Both the position numbers and the translations under genes were made by a program. From Brenneria populi (GTDB lineage Bacteria; Pseudomonadota; Gammaproteobacteria; Enterobacterales; Enterobacteriaceae), in assembly GCF_036016195.1 (NCBI RefSeq), contig NZ_JAYWTM010000011.1:1-64000 (forward strand): DNA of 64,000 bases. Reading direction: 5' to 3'. The notes beneath the pieces were generated by a model. It was not told the DNA's origin, made no database searches, and saw only the letters and a list, made by a program, of their open reading frames with translations. Position 1 is the stretch's first letter; each line of letters begins with the position of its first letter. Below are positions 8,989-17,018 of this stretch, one piece after another.

Positions 8989-9486
8989 TCAGACCTCTTT
9001 AGGCGCCAGTGCAGCCAATTCGGCGCGCAGTTCATCGCTTAAGGCTTCATCCTTAAGAATGTTTTCAAGCTCGCGTCGGAATGTGCCGTTATCCAGAAGA
9101 TTGGACTTGAGATCGCGCAACAGATTACGCATGGAAAGCAAGGCGCGCAGCTGCGGGATCTGGCGAGCGACCTGCTCTGGTTCAAAATCTTTCATATCGC
9201 GGAAGGTCAGTTCCACATCATCTTCGCTATTATCGCCAGCCAAAGTATTTTTAACTGCCAATTTTACTTTGGGCGCATATTCCGCAAGCACATTGTTAAA
9301 GTTATTTTTATTGATGGAGATTTTCTCGCGTTCAGCCAGCGGACGATCGTCTTGCCCATTGCTGTAATCGCCCATGGCCAACAATTTGAGAGGCAGTTCG
9401 ACTTTATTTTCGGCACCGCCGGTGTGGAGGTTGAGCTTAATATTTACGCGTGCAGATGGAATTTCATCCTGGAAGCTATTTGCCAT
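8989..9486 (-). CDS. tssB: Type VI secretion sheath small subunit TssB
   Basis: TssB is the small sheath protein. The 165-aa product starts MANSFQDEIPSARVNIKL and contains ELPLKLLAMGDYS, LTFRDMKDFEPEQVARQIPQL and LRDLKSNLLDNGTFRREL, all typical of TssB (IglA/ImpB/VipA). It is the first gene of the visible operon and faces a long AT-rich region (9487-10200), so the operon promoter is probably there. Confidence 0.95.
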   Translation of the reverse strand: MANSFQDEIPSARVNIKLNLHTGGAENKVELPLKLLAMGDYSNGQDDRPLAEREKISINKNNFNNVLAEYAPKVKLAVKNTLAGDNSEDDVELTFRDMKDFEPEQVARQIPQLRALLSMRNLLRDLKSNLLDNGTFRRELENILKDEALSDELRAELAALAPKEV

Positions 9487-10309
9487 ATAAATACCTATAA
9501 CGCCATACGGGTTAGTGAATGCCGGGGGTAAAAGAACAGTAATTTAAGTCGCCACAAATTACCATGCGCCAATTAAAAAGAAAAATGAGCGGCTGATGAA
9601 AACATAATCATAAAAATTATAACCATTTCAAACAGCGTTATGACCATTAATGCAAATAAGGTTACAAAATGTAAAAATAAGAATCAAAATCACACAAAAA
9701 CAGCCTTGGCGCGCAGGATGGACAGTTACCAAAAACAAATAAAATCATTATAAATCAAAAATATAAATAAATAACGCTTACCTAAAATAATATAAACAAG
9801 ATAATAATTAACACCAAAATTAAATTATAAACAACATAAACAATTCCAAATAATAACCATTAGAAACAATTAGAATGATAACACTTTATCAGCATTTTCC
9901 TAAAAAAATCCGTATTTGAAATATCGCTATGAACAGTATTTTTCAGCCTATAAAATAAAAAAACGGCGCTATTTTAGGAATATCCCTAAAGACAACCCGC
10001 TCTCGACCCTCCCTCTTATAAAGATACATCTTGTTTGCAACATAGGGAAAATCCGAAAAATGGAATATTAATACTCCATGCTTATAAATGTGATACACAT
10101 CACATTTATAAACTAACAAAAATTGAGATAGAATCCATCAATTAATAATGTTTAATTGATATTAAAAATCTTAGATTATATTTAATACCGCCGCTATTTG
10201 AAGCGCCATAAATTTCCCCGGTCACCGCCTCCCGAGAGTTACATAATTTCGCGCCTTATTTCCGACAATTCTGCGGCGTGCGGAAAGGAGCCGAATGAGA
10301 TAAGAATAT
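9487..10309. other. AT-rich region upstream of the T6SS operon, no gene seen
   Basis: About 0.8 kb with no credible reading frame. Bases 9540-10200 are strongly AT-rich, unlike the flanking DNA. This is typical of a silenced and activated (for example H-NS-type) control region for T6SS genes; that reading is inference. It holds the CRP-like palindrome at 10083-10110. I found no convincing sigma-54 site. Confidence 0.6.
10083..10110. promoter_or_regulatory. Perfect CRP/FNR-type palindrome
   Basis: TATAAATGTGAT and its exact complement flank a 4-nt core. This gives the CRP consensus TGTGA-N6-TCACA at 10089-10104 with extended symmetry. It lies about 600 bp upstream of tssB and about 560 bp from the small lipoprotein genes' stop side, so the target promoter is uncertain. 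The T6SS operon is the nearest gene reading away from it. Confidence 0.6.
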
Positions 10310-10545
10310 ATACCCTGGATAATTCGAGTTGCGGGACAAAACTCAAACGCGGTTTTAAACAGCGCCTGCGCTGGTGGGCCACCAGGCTGAATAACGCGGC
10401 AGGTGGAGGACAAATTCGTCAGGAACGAATTTGACCAGCCAACGACCGGCCTCCGGTGAGAGACAGGATGTCTCTCATTAATCCCGATGAGCTTACCCAA
10501 GTCGGTGATTCAAACCTGCCTCAAGAGAAGATCGCGGCCGTAGCC
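10310..10545 (+). repeat. Dispersed intergenic repeat, copy A
   Basis: Begins ATACCCTGGATAATTCGAG and contains TTGCGGGACAAAACTC and AAACAGCGCCTGCGCTGG. The same blocks recur at 45477-45700, in reverse at 50762-50857, and as a shorter relative at 28250-28355. The right part includes the local inverted repeat CAAATTCGTcaggACGAATTTG and GAGCTTACCCAAGTCGGTGATT. The full length of the unit is not certain. No protein is encoded. Confidence 0.6.
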
Positions 10546-10673
10546 GGACGCTGCACGCATTCCGGCTAGCGTCCATGAGCCGGAAGCGTCATCCTACGCC
10601 GCCGGCTTTTATCGACGGGAAATGGTGAGGTGAAAATAACGCGGGATAATCAGCCGGCTTATTACACTGATGT

Positions 10674-10760
10674 TTAGATATGACTGCCGATGGAAAGGCA
10701 ACCGGTTAGCAAAAACATCAGGCTCACGCCGCTGGACAGTAAAAATAGCTTTTTCATCAT
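10674..10760 (-). CDS. 28-aa micro-lipoprotein
   Basis: A short reading frame, MMKKLFLLSSGVSLMFLL followed by TGCLSIGSHI, has a classical lipoprotein signal: basic start, hydrophobic core and lipobox LTGC with Cys 21. A good ribosome site (AGAGGA) lies seven bases upstream. The mature peptide would be about eight residues on a lipid-modified cysteine. It follows a second, similar gene (10810-10881) in the same direction and probably shares its promoter. Entericidins are the nearest described idea but are longer (about 41-48 aa precursors), and I do not claim homology. Function unknown. Confidence 0.6.
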   Translation of the reverse strand: MMKKLFLLSSGVSLMFLLTGCLSIGSHI

Positions 10761-10809
10761 AAAAATCCTCTGGGAATCGTCGCTGCTGAAACGCGCGCCC
10801 TTTCTTTCA

Positions 10810-10881
10810 TCAGAACAAGGAAACACACCCGGTCAGTAACAAAACGGAGACCAATCCACCCAGTAACATCATGCCTTTCAT
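10810..10881 (-). CDS. 23-aa micro-lipoprotein
   Basis: The frame MKGMMLLGGLVSVLLLTGCVSLF has a lipobox (LLTGC) with Cys 19 and a strong ribosome site (GGAGG, seven bases upstream of ATG 10881). The mature form would be only five residues. A near-consensus promoter (TTGACA, 17 bp, TAAAAC) and an operator-like palindrome lie directly upstream. The tandem arrangement with the 28-aa lipoprotein, both with good start signals, argues against chance. Function unknown; the shared operator with pqiABC suggests an envelope role (inference). Confidence 0.6.
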   Translation of the reverse strand: MKGMMLLGGLVSVLLLTGCVSLF

Positions 10882-10914
10882 ATCATCCTCCACACGTAAA
10901 AGAATTCGCACAAC

Positions 10915-10930
10915 TTAACCGTACAGTTTA
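10915..10930. promoter_or_regulatory. Operator-like palindrome, site 1
   Basis: TTAACCGTACAGTTTA is a near-palindrome (TAAACYGTACSGTTWA type) immediately downstream of the -10 box of the lipoprotein promoter. The same motif in the same position relative to -10 is found at the pqiA promoter (11177-11193). Confidence 0.6.
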
Positions 10931-10959
10931 GTTTTAATTTATTTAAATTATCTTGTCAA
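10931..10959 (-). promoter_or_regulatory. Sigma-70 promoter of the micro-lipoprotein genes
   Basis: On the minus strand, TTGACA (10959-10954), a 17-bp AT-rich spacer and TAAAAC (10936-10931). The start site would fall inside or just beside the palindrome at 10915-10930, so a bound regulator should repress. Confidence 0.65.
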
Positions 10960-11148
10960 GCGCCGTTCCCTCTTGCCGCCATCCGCGCATGTTCTCTGCG
11001 GCAAATCAGGCCACGTCCTCTCGCAATGAATAACTCAACGCGCGAAAACAGCAAGAAAACTTTGCTTCAGACCATTGACAAAATCAGATATTACTCGCCC
11101 CGCTATCTCTATCTGACGGACGGATTTGTCAGCAAACTCAAGCTTTGC

Positions 11149-11177
11149 TTGACACTAAACCGCCCTGGATCAAAACT
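11149..11177 (+). promoter_or_regulatory. Sigma-70 promoter of pqiABC
   Basis: TTGACA at 11149-11154, then 16-17 bp, then CAAAAC/AAAACT ending at 11176-11177. The -35 box is consensus, the -10 is weak. CTAAACCG, a half-site of the adjoining palindrome, also occurs in the spacer (11155-11162). Confidence 0.55.
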
Positions 11178-11193
11178 AAACCGTACCGTTTTA
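11177..11193. promoter_or_regulatory. Operator-like palindrome, site 2
   Basis: TAAACCGTACCGTTTTA overlaps or abuts the -10 box of the pqiA promoter. Read with its preceding bases it aligns with site 1 (AAAACTAAACCGTACCGTT against AAAACTAAACTGTACGGTT). The symmetry fits a dimeric repressor, possibly of the TetR family (inference). Confidence 0.6.
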
Positions 11194-11296
11194 TACGCTA
11201 ATTGTAAGACGGCCCGCTCGGCGGTTCAAGATTCAGCGAATAACGCCGCTAGGGTGGGAATTGAAAAAATGCGGAAGAGCCGATCATGGCGACACT

Positions 11297-12544
11297 ATGA
11301 AAGTATACCCTCATCTGACGATCTGTCCCTACTGCGATAGCGTGTATCGATACCGGAAACTCGCCGTTGGAGAAAGCGCGCGTTGCGAACGTTGCCGAAC
11401 GGTGTTGTATCACGCCGAGCGGCTCAATATCGAACGTATGCTGGCGCTGACGCTGACCGCCCTGATCGCCTTTTTCATCGCCAATTTTTACCCGATCATA
11501 ACCGCCAGCCTGCACGCTACGCAAAATAGCGCCACGCTCTGGCAGGCATCTTTCGCGCTGGCTCGGGGAAGCACCCTGCCGATGGCGATTTGCATGCTTT
11601 TCCTGCTGATCATCATCCCATTGCTGCAGATTACGCTCTTTGGCTGGCTGCTTATCTATGCGCTTCGGGGTTTGCGCGCGCCCGGTTTTACCTACGTCAT
11701 GAAGTGGCTTATATGGCTCCGTCCCTGGAATATGCTTGAAGTCGGGATGCTGGGCTTTCTGGTTTCAGCAATCAAACTTTCCGACCTGGTGCATATTATT
11801 CCCGGAGCGGGATGCTGGGCGATGGCGGCGCTCATGCTGCTTCTGACCATATTAAACCACCACGATATCCGCGCCCTATGGGCGCTTGCGCCTTTGCCCG
11901 CGGAGGAGAAAACCGTCGTCATGGATAGTCCTGATGATGCCCGCCGCGGCCGGCTGCGCGCATGCCCGATATGCGATCTGGTCTGCGAGCCGGGGCGCGC
12001 CGACGGCGCGACGCCCCGCTGCCCGCGCTGTCGGGCGCGTCTGCATCGCCGGCGCCCCGACGCGCTCCAGCGCGCATGGGCGCTGCTGATTGCCGCCGTG
12101 ATTTTTTATATCCCCGCAAACACGCTGCCCGTGATGTATACCGGCTTTTTCGGCCAGGGCGGCGCCAGCACCATTATGAGCGGCGTTATCGACTTCTGGC
12201 GCAGCGGCTCGTACGGCATCGCCCTGCTTATTTTCACCGCCAGCGTGGTTATCCCCTGTATGAAGTTTCTCGCGCTGGGATTGCTGCTGATCGCGGCGCA
12301 GCGGCGAAGCGCCTGGGCCATGGCGGAACGAACCACGCTCTACCGCTTTACCGAATTTATTGGCTACTGGTCGATGCTTGATGTGGTGGTGGTGGCCTGC
12401 GTTTCGGCGCTGGTCCAATTTCAGGCGCTCAGCGAAGCGCAACCGCGCAGCGGCATTCTGTTTTTCGGCCTAGTGGTGATATTAACCATGCTGTCCGCCA
12501 TGAGCTATGACCCGCGGCTTACCTGGGAAGGTGATGACCAATGA
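11297..12544 (+). CDS. pqiA: PqiA-family inner-membrane protein
   Basis: PqiA is the inner-membrane partner of the MCE protein PqiB in a trans-envelope lipid-transport system. The product has two repeats, each a CxxC/CxxC zinc-ribbon-like motif followed by several transmembrane helices: first CPYC and CERC (Cys 10, 13, 30, 33), later CPIC and CPRC. ATG 11297 gives 415 aa, close to the E. coli protein (417 aa). A TTG at 11261 would add 12 residues and has a GGGTGGG five bases upstream, so the start is not settled. The stop overlaps the pqiB start by four bases. A promoter with an operator-like palindrome lies about 110 bp upstream. Confidence 0.9.
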   Translation: MKVYPHLTICPYCDSVYRYRKLAVGESARCERCRTVLYHAERLNIERMLALTLTALIAFFIANFYPIITASLHATQNSATLWQASFALARGSTLPMAICMLFLLIIIPLLQITLFGWLLIYALRGLRAPGFTYVMKWLIWLRPWNMLEVGMLGFLVSAIKLSDLVHIIPGAGCWAMAALMLLLTILNHHDIRALWALAPLPAEEKTVVMDSPDDARRGRLRACPICDLVCEPGRADGATPRCPRCRARLHRRRPDALQRAWALLIAAVIFYIPANTLPVMYTGFFGQGGASTIMSGVIDFWRSGSYGIALLIFTASVVIPCMKFLALGLLLIAAQRRSAWAMAERTTLYRFTEFIGYWSMLDVVVVACVSALVQFQALSEAQPRSGILFFGLVVILTMLSAMSYDPRLTWEGDDQ

Positions 12545-14199
12545 CCCCTGAACACGAACAATTCGACGAGCCGTCCGTCGCCCGTCGACGCTGGCGCCTT
12601 TCGCCCATCTGGCTGGTTCCGGGCATCGCGCTGCTGATTGGCGCCGCCATGCTGATAAATAGCTGGCTCGCTTCCGGACCGGAACTCACGCTCTCCTTCC
12701 AAACGGCAGCCGGCCTGGAGGCGGGGAAAACCGCCGTCAAATATAAGGATGTGACGGTGGGGATCGTGAAGGCCATCAAACTGAACGCCGACAGTTCGCG
12801 GGTTATGGTGCGCGTTCAGCTCGATAAAAGCGCGGAGGATCTGGCCCGCGCGGACACCCGTTTCTGGGTGGTGCGGCCGCGCGTCGGCATCGGCGGCGTG
12901 ACGGGGATCGACACCCTGCTTTCAGGCGCTTATATCGGCGCTGACAAAGGGAATTCACCCCAGTCGAGCCGGGATTTTGTCGCGCTTGAATCGCCGCCGG
13001 CCATCATCAATGGCGTGGCCGGCTCCCGTTTTATCATACAGACCGACGATTTGGGATCGCTGGATATCGGCTCGCCGGTCTATTACCGCCGCGTCCAGGT
13101 CGGACGGATCGCGTCGTACCAATTGAATGACGACGGAGAGCACGTCAACCTCCAGGTTTTTATCGAAGCGCCCTACGATCGTTTCGTTACCCCGAATTCG
13201 CGTTTCTGGAACGTTAGCGGACTGGATCTCTCCGTGGGCGCCAACGGTTTCCGCCTGCGCACGCAGACGGTCGCGGCCATTATGGCCGGCGGCATTGCCT
13301 TCGCCACGCCGGAGTCGGATAAACAGAGCGACGCGCTCCCCGCCCCGTTCCCGAAAGAGTATGTGCTGGCGAAAGATCTGGAGTCCGCCATGGCGCCGTC
13401 GGACGGCCCGCCGATTAAATTTACGCTACGTTTTGAACGCTCGCTGCACGGTCTGTCTGTCGGCGCGCCGGTGGAGTTTTCCAGTATAAAAATCGGTCGA
13501 GTAACCGCAGTCGATCTTGATTACAACGCCACCGGCTATCGTTTTCCGTCGGTAGTCGGTATCGAAGTCTATCCCAGCCGGCTCGGCAACGTGCTGAATA
13601 AACTGCCCAAGCCGGCTGAGGGGCTTGAGCAGGCGACCGCCTTATTTACCCGCGATCTGGTGGCGCACGGACTGCGCGCGCAGGTATCGTCCAGTAACCT
13701 ACTCACCGGACAGCTCTATATTTCTCTCGATTTCGTGCCCAATGCCGTCAAAGTTCCGTTCGATATGCAGGCTCGCCCGCTGGTTCTGCCGACGGTCAGC
13801 GGCGGATTTGACCGTTTGCAGGAACAGATGGCGAGCATCATCGGCAAAATCGATAAAATGCCGCTGGAGTCCATCGGACAAAACCTTAACGCTACGCTGG
13901 CCGGGCTGGATAAAACCCTCGTGCAACTCAATGGGCGAACACTGCCGGAAGCAAACCTGCTCATCAGGCAAATGCGGCTGACAACCCGCAGCGCTCAGGA
14001 TCTGCTGGCCGAGGATTCGCCGCTGTCGATCGGTTTCACCCAGACCTTGCAGGAGGCCTCGCGCACGCTGAGCGCCCTGCGCAACCTGGCCGATTGGCTC
14101 GAACGTCATCCGGAATCGCTGCTGCGGGGCCGCCCGGAGGACTCATCCCTCATCGACGCGGAACGGATAAATTCATCCCCTAAAGGCTCGCAAAAATGA
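12541..14199 (+). CDS. pqiB: PqiB, intermembrane MCE-domain transport protein
   Basis: A 552-aa protein with one N-terminal transmembrane helix (about residues 22-42, WLVPGIALLIGAAMLINSWL) and three MCE (MlaD-like) domains. The first begins near FQTAAGLEAGKTAVKYKDVTVG and the others near TDDLGSLDIGSPVYYRRVQVG and LHGLSVGAPVEFSSIKIGRV. The C-terminal part is helical. In E. coli PqiB forms hexameric rings extended by a coiled-coil needle that spans the periplasm. It overlaps pqiA and pqiC by four bases each, so the three are translationally coupled. Confidence 0.93.
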   Translation: MTPEHEQFDEPSVARRRWRLSPIWLVPGIALLIGAAMLINSWLASGPELTLSFQTAAGLEAGKTAVKYKDVTVGIVKAIKLNADSSRVMVRVQLDKSAEDLARADTRFWVVRPRVGIGGVTGIDTLLSGAYIGADKGNSPQSSRDFVALESPPAIINGVAGSRFIIQTDDLGSLDIGSPVYYRRVQVGRIASYQLNDDGEHVNLQVFIEAPYDRFVTPNSRFWNVSGLDLSVGANGFRLRTQTVAAIMAGGIAFATPESDKQSDALPAPFPKEYVLAKDLESAMAPSDGPPIKFTLRFERSLHGLSVGAPVEFSSIKIGRVTAVDLDYNATGYRFPSVVGIEVYPSRLGNVLNKLPKPAEGLEQATALFTRDLVAHGLRAQVSSSNLLTGQLYISLDFVPNAVKVPFDMQARPLVLPTVSGGFDRLQEQMASIIGKIDKMPLESIGQNLNATLAGLDKTLVQLNGRTLPEANLLIRQMRLTTRSAQDLLAEDSPLSIGFTQTLQEASRTLSALRNLADWLERHPESLLRGRPEDSSLIDAERINSSPKGSQK

Positions 14200-14837
14200 T
14201 CTTAATGTCGCGACTGTGTTTATTTACCCTGATAGCTTCGCTGGCGGGCTGCGCCTCGCCGAGGGTGCGTTACCATACCTTGGTTTCGCCGCCCGCGGCG
14301 ACGCAAAATAGCGTACGGCCGGCGCCATTTGCCATCGAGGTTCTGCCGGTCGGCATTCCGGCGCAAATCGACCGGGCCCAGCTCATCGTACGCCTGGGCG
14401 AAGGCGACGCGCTGGCGCTGGACAACGAACGCTGGCTCAGCCCGCTGGGCGATGAGTTCCGTTCGGCGCTGTCCGCCGGACTGGCGGAACGGCTGGGCGC
14501 GCAGGATATATCAGGCCTGGCCCGAGCGGACGAAAAACAGGCGATCAGAGTATGGCTGCAGGTACGGCGCTTCGATACCTGGCCCGGTCAATTCGTCAGG
14601 CTGGAGTCGGACTGGAGCCTGAGCGCCCGGGATGGCGAAGGCCGCACGCGATGGATTTGCCGCAGCCGGCTGACGCAGCCCGCCGAGCGGGGAGACGCCG
14701 GCATGTTCGCGGCGCAGCGACAGGCCGTCGTCCGACTGACGGACCAGATTGCCGATACGCTGCGCGACTGGATAAGCGGCGGCAATGGCGCGCCTTCCGC
14801 CGGAGATACGACTGTATCATGCCGGAAACCGTCCTGA
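14196..14837 (+). CDS. pqiC: PqiC outer-membrane lipoprotein
   Basis: A 213-aa lipoprotein precursor with lipobox LAGC (signal MILMSRLCLFTLIASLAGC) and the ABC-transport auxiliary component (LptE/PqiC-like) fold pattern. It includes YHTLVSPPAA, IEVLPVGIPAQIDRAQLIVR and WLSPLGDEFRSAL. PqiC docks the PqiB needle at the outer membrane. It is the last gene of the operon, and the start overlaps the pqiB stop codon. Confidence 0.9.
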   Translation: MILMSRLCLFTLIASLAGCASPRVRYHTLVSPPAATQNSVRPAPFAIEVLPVGIPAQIDRAQLIVRLGEGDALALDNERWLSPLGDEFRSALSAGLAERLGAQDISGLARADEKQAIRVWLQVRRFDTWPGQFVRLESDWSLSARDGEGRTRWICRSRLTQPAERGDAGMFAAQRQAVVRLTDQIADTLRDWISGGNGAPSAGDTTVSCRKPS

Positions 14838-14935
14838 AGCAAGTGGGGATAGCCGGTTGAATAACACGCGCCGCTCTTTCTCGCTATGCTAAACTCCCGT
14901 TAATCTTGGAAACACCACGCAATGGAGTATTGGCA

Positions 14936-15533
14936 ATGCCGAAAGAACCGCAAAAAGAACAAGATGACGCCCAACAGGATAAAAGCGCCTCCTCTGCGAC
15001 GCATGAATTACTTAAATCACGCTCCGTTATTATTTCAGGCGAGATAAATCAGAAGCTGGCTGAATAAGGTTATCGCGCAACTGCTTATTTTGCAGGAGAT
15101 GGGCGATGAACCGATCAAGTTATTTATCAATAGCCAGGGGGGTCATGTCGAGGCGGGCGACACTATCCATGACATGATTAAATTTGTTAAACCCAGAGTG
15201 CTGGTCATCGGCACCGGCTGGGTCGCCAGCGCGGGTATCACCATTTATCTGGCCGCGGATAAACAGGATCGTTATACCCTGCCCAATACGCGTTTTATGA
15301 TACATCAGCCGTTAGGCGGCGTTCAGGGCCGCGTCACGGATATTCAGATCGAAGCCAATGAGCTATTACGCATCCGCACCCGCATCAATAAGCTGATTAG
15401 CGAGGCGACAGGACAACCGCTGGCGAAAGTGGTGGAAGATACCGATCGCAATTATTGGATGTCGCCTGAACAAGCCATTGACTACGGCATCGCCAGCCAT
15501 CTGATCACCCGTTGGGATCAGCTGGACGCTTAA
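14936..15533 (+). pseudogene. ClpP-like serine protease, interrupted by a one-base frameshift
   Basis: From ATG 14936 (GGAG upstream) the frame reads MPKEPQKEQDDAQQDK to ISGEINQKLAE and meets TAA at 15065-15067. Removing one T (15065) restores KVIAQLLILQEMGDEPIKLF and the rest of a ClpP-family protein. The catalytic Ser (GWVASAGITIY), His (RFMIHQPLGG) and Asp (VVEDTDRNYWMSPEQAIDYG) all lie intact in the second part. Downstream starts exist: TTG 15090 and ATG 15099, the latter with AGGAG close by, but a product from there lacks the N-terminal handle and first strand. The call could be a recent mutation, a sequencing error or, less likely, recoding. The family is ClpP-like, separate from the main ClpP. 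Confidence 0.75.
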
Positions 15534-15572
15534 TCGAACCCATCGGTAAAGAGCGACATCCGCGCACAACGG

Positions 15573-15594
15573 CAGGTCAGGCGCGCCTGACCTG
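15573..15594. terminator. Perfect 22-bp palindrome after the ClpP-like gene
   Basis: CAGGTCAGGCG and its exact complement abut with no loop. It begins 40 bp after the stop codon. No T-run follows, so it is a weak terminator candidate or a protein-binding site. Confidence 0.4.
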
Positions 15595-15878
15595 ATGATA
15601 TAAGACGCCGTTAAGCGCTTAAATCCCGCCCTTCAGCATTCTCTGATTCTTTCACCGGCCGGCATGGCCGAAAAGAACGCGCCCAAAAACCGCTGATACA
15701 AAGCATTACGCCGCCAACCCATTCCTTCAAGGTATGGAATGCCGTGGAATTGCTTATCAAATCAATATATTTGCTGTCATCTCGCATCGATAGGCTTGCT
15801 GCTGGTGTCAACTGTCGCAGTTGGCGTACGCGTGCAATCCTTATTTCACCGCCCCGATGCGGGCAAGGAACACATTCA
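15595..15878. other. Intergenic region upstream of the phosphonate genes
   Basis: No gene seen. It must contain the promoter for the plus-strand genes starting at 15879. ATTCC-N10-GGAAT (about 15720-15739) is a small inverted repeat. I could not identify a clear -10/-35 pair. Confidence 0.4.
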
Positions 15879-17006
15879 ATGAACATCGCTTTCCCCGTTT
15901 CGCCGCGCTCGTGGCGTTACCACAATCCGGTGGCTATTCACGTCGGCCCCGGCACGCTGGCGCGCTTGCCCGCGCTGGTCGGCAACCGCCAGGCCGTACT
16001 GCTCACGTTTGCGGAGGCGCCGGCGTTGGGGCTGAGCCAGCGCCTGGGCGAACTGCTCGGCTCAAACCTTCTGGCGACCCTCTCCGATATTCAGCCCAAC
16101 CCGGATATCACCGCCATCGCGGCGCTGTATGATCGTTTGTGGCGCGACTACCCCGACGCGGATTGCATTATCGCGTTAGGCGGCGGCAGCTGTATCGATA
16201 GCGCCAAATCCATGCTGGGCGGCACCCCTTCCGGCACCTTCGCCGAATGGCGCGCGCATTTGGCTCAGGGCGCGCCGGCCCCTACAGGGCGCCGCCGACG
16301 CCTCATCGCGATTCCCACCACGTCAGGCACCGGCAGCGAAGTCACCCCCTGGGCCACGATCTGGGATCGCGCGCGCGGCCGGAAATACTCTCTGCATCAG
16401 CCCTGGACCTGGCCGGAAGCCGCCATCATCGACCCCGAGCTAATGCGTTCGCTGCCCAGGGAGACAACCCTGATCGGCGGTCTGGATGCGTTGTCCCACG
16501 CCATGGAGTCAATCTGGAACATTAACCGCAACCCGGTTTCAGGCTGTCTCGCCGTCCAAGCCGCGCGCGCCATTATCCGTACCCTCCCCGCGCTGCTGCA
16601 AGACCTTGAGAACCCCGCGCTGCGCGCTGCGATGGCCGGCGCCGCCCTGGAGGCCGGCCTGGCTTTCTCCAATACCAAGACGGCGCTGGCCCACTCTCTG
16701 TCTTACGACATTACGCTTAACCATAACGTGCCGCACGGCATCGCCTGCTCGTTCAGCCTGCCGCATATCATGAAGCTGGCGCTGGGCCGCGACGCGGAGA
16801 CAGACGCGCGCCTGCTGGCGATCTTCCATGCCGACGACGCCGCGCAGGCCATCGACATCCTTGAACGTTATCTGGCATCGCTGGGCGTCAGCACCAACCC
16901 GAACGACTACGGCATTACCGCCGCAGCATGGCCGACGATGCTCCGCGACGCGCTGCGCGGCCCGCGCGGCCGTAACTTTATCAACGCCACTCCAATAACT
17001 GACTGA
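15879..17006 (+). CDS. Phosphonate-associated iron-containing alcohol dehydrogenase
   Basis: A group III (Fe-type) alcohol dehydrogenase of about 375 aa. It has the cofactor motif LGGGSCIDSAK, the TTSGTGSEVTPWATI block and metal-binding segments GGLDALSHAMESI and HNVPHG. Fe-ADHs next to phnX form a recognised phosphonate subfamily that interconverts phosphonoacetaldehyde and 2-hydroxyethylphosphonate. ATG 15879 is chosen because AAGGAAC lies just upstream and the family starts near this point; the open frame extends upstream to 15744 without a good start. PhnX follows after 12 bp. With no phnW in view, it may oxidise hydroxyethylphosphonate to feed PhnX (inference). Confidence 0.85.
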   Translation: MNIAFPVSPRSWRYHNPVAIHVGPGTLARLPALVGNRQAVLLTFAEAPALGLSQRLGELLGSNLLATLSDIQPNPDITAIAALYDRLWRDYPDADCIIALGGGSCIDSAKSMLGGTPSGTFAEWRAHLAQGAPAPTGRRRRLIAIPTTSGTGSEVTPWATIWDRARGRKYSLHQPWTWPEAAIIDPELMRSLPRETTLIGGLDALSHAMESIWNINRNPVSGCLAVQAARAIIRTLPALLQDLENPALRAAMAGAALEAGLAFSNTKTALAHSLSYDITLNHNVPHGIACSFSLPHIMKLALGRDAETDARLLAIFHADDAAQAIDILERYLASLGVSTNPNDYGITAAAWPTMLRDALRGPRGRNFINATPITD

Positions 17007-17018
17007 ACCGATACGCTT

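Noticed and set aside
9690..9725. Possible sigma-54 promoter (TTGGCGCGCAGGAT) for the T6SS operon
   Set aside because: The GG element is present by chance on the wrong strand and the GC at -12 is missing.
11026..11340. 104-codon plus frame between the lipoproteins and pqiA
   Set aside because: It runs through the pqi promoter and operator and into pqiA, has no family resemblance and no good ribosome site.
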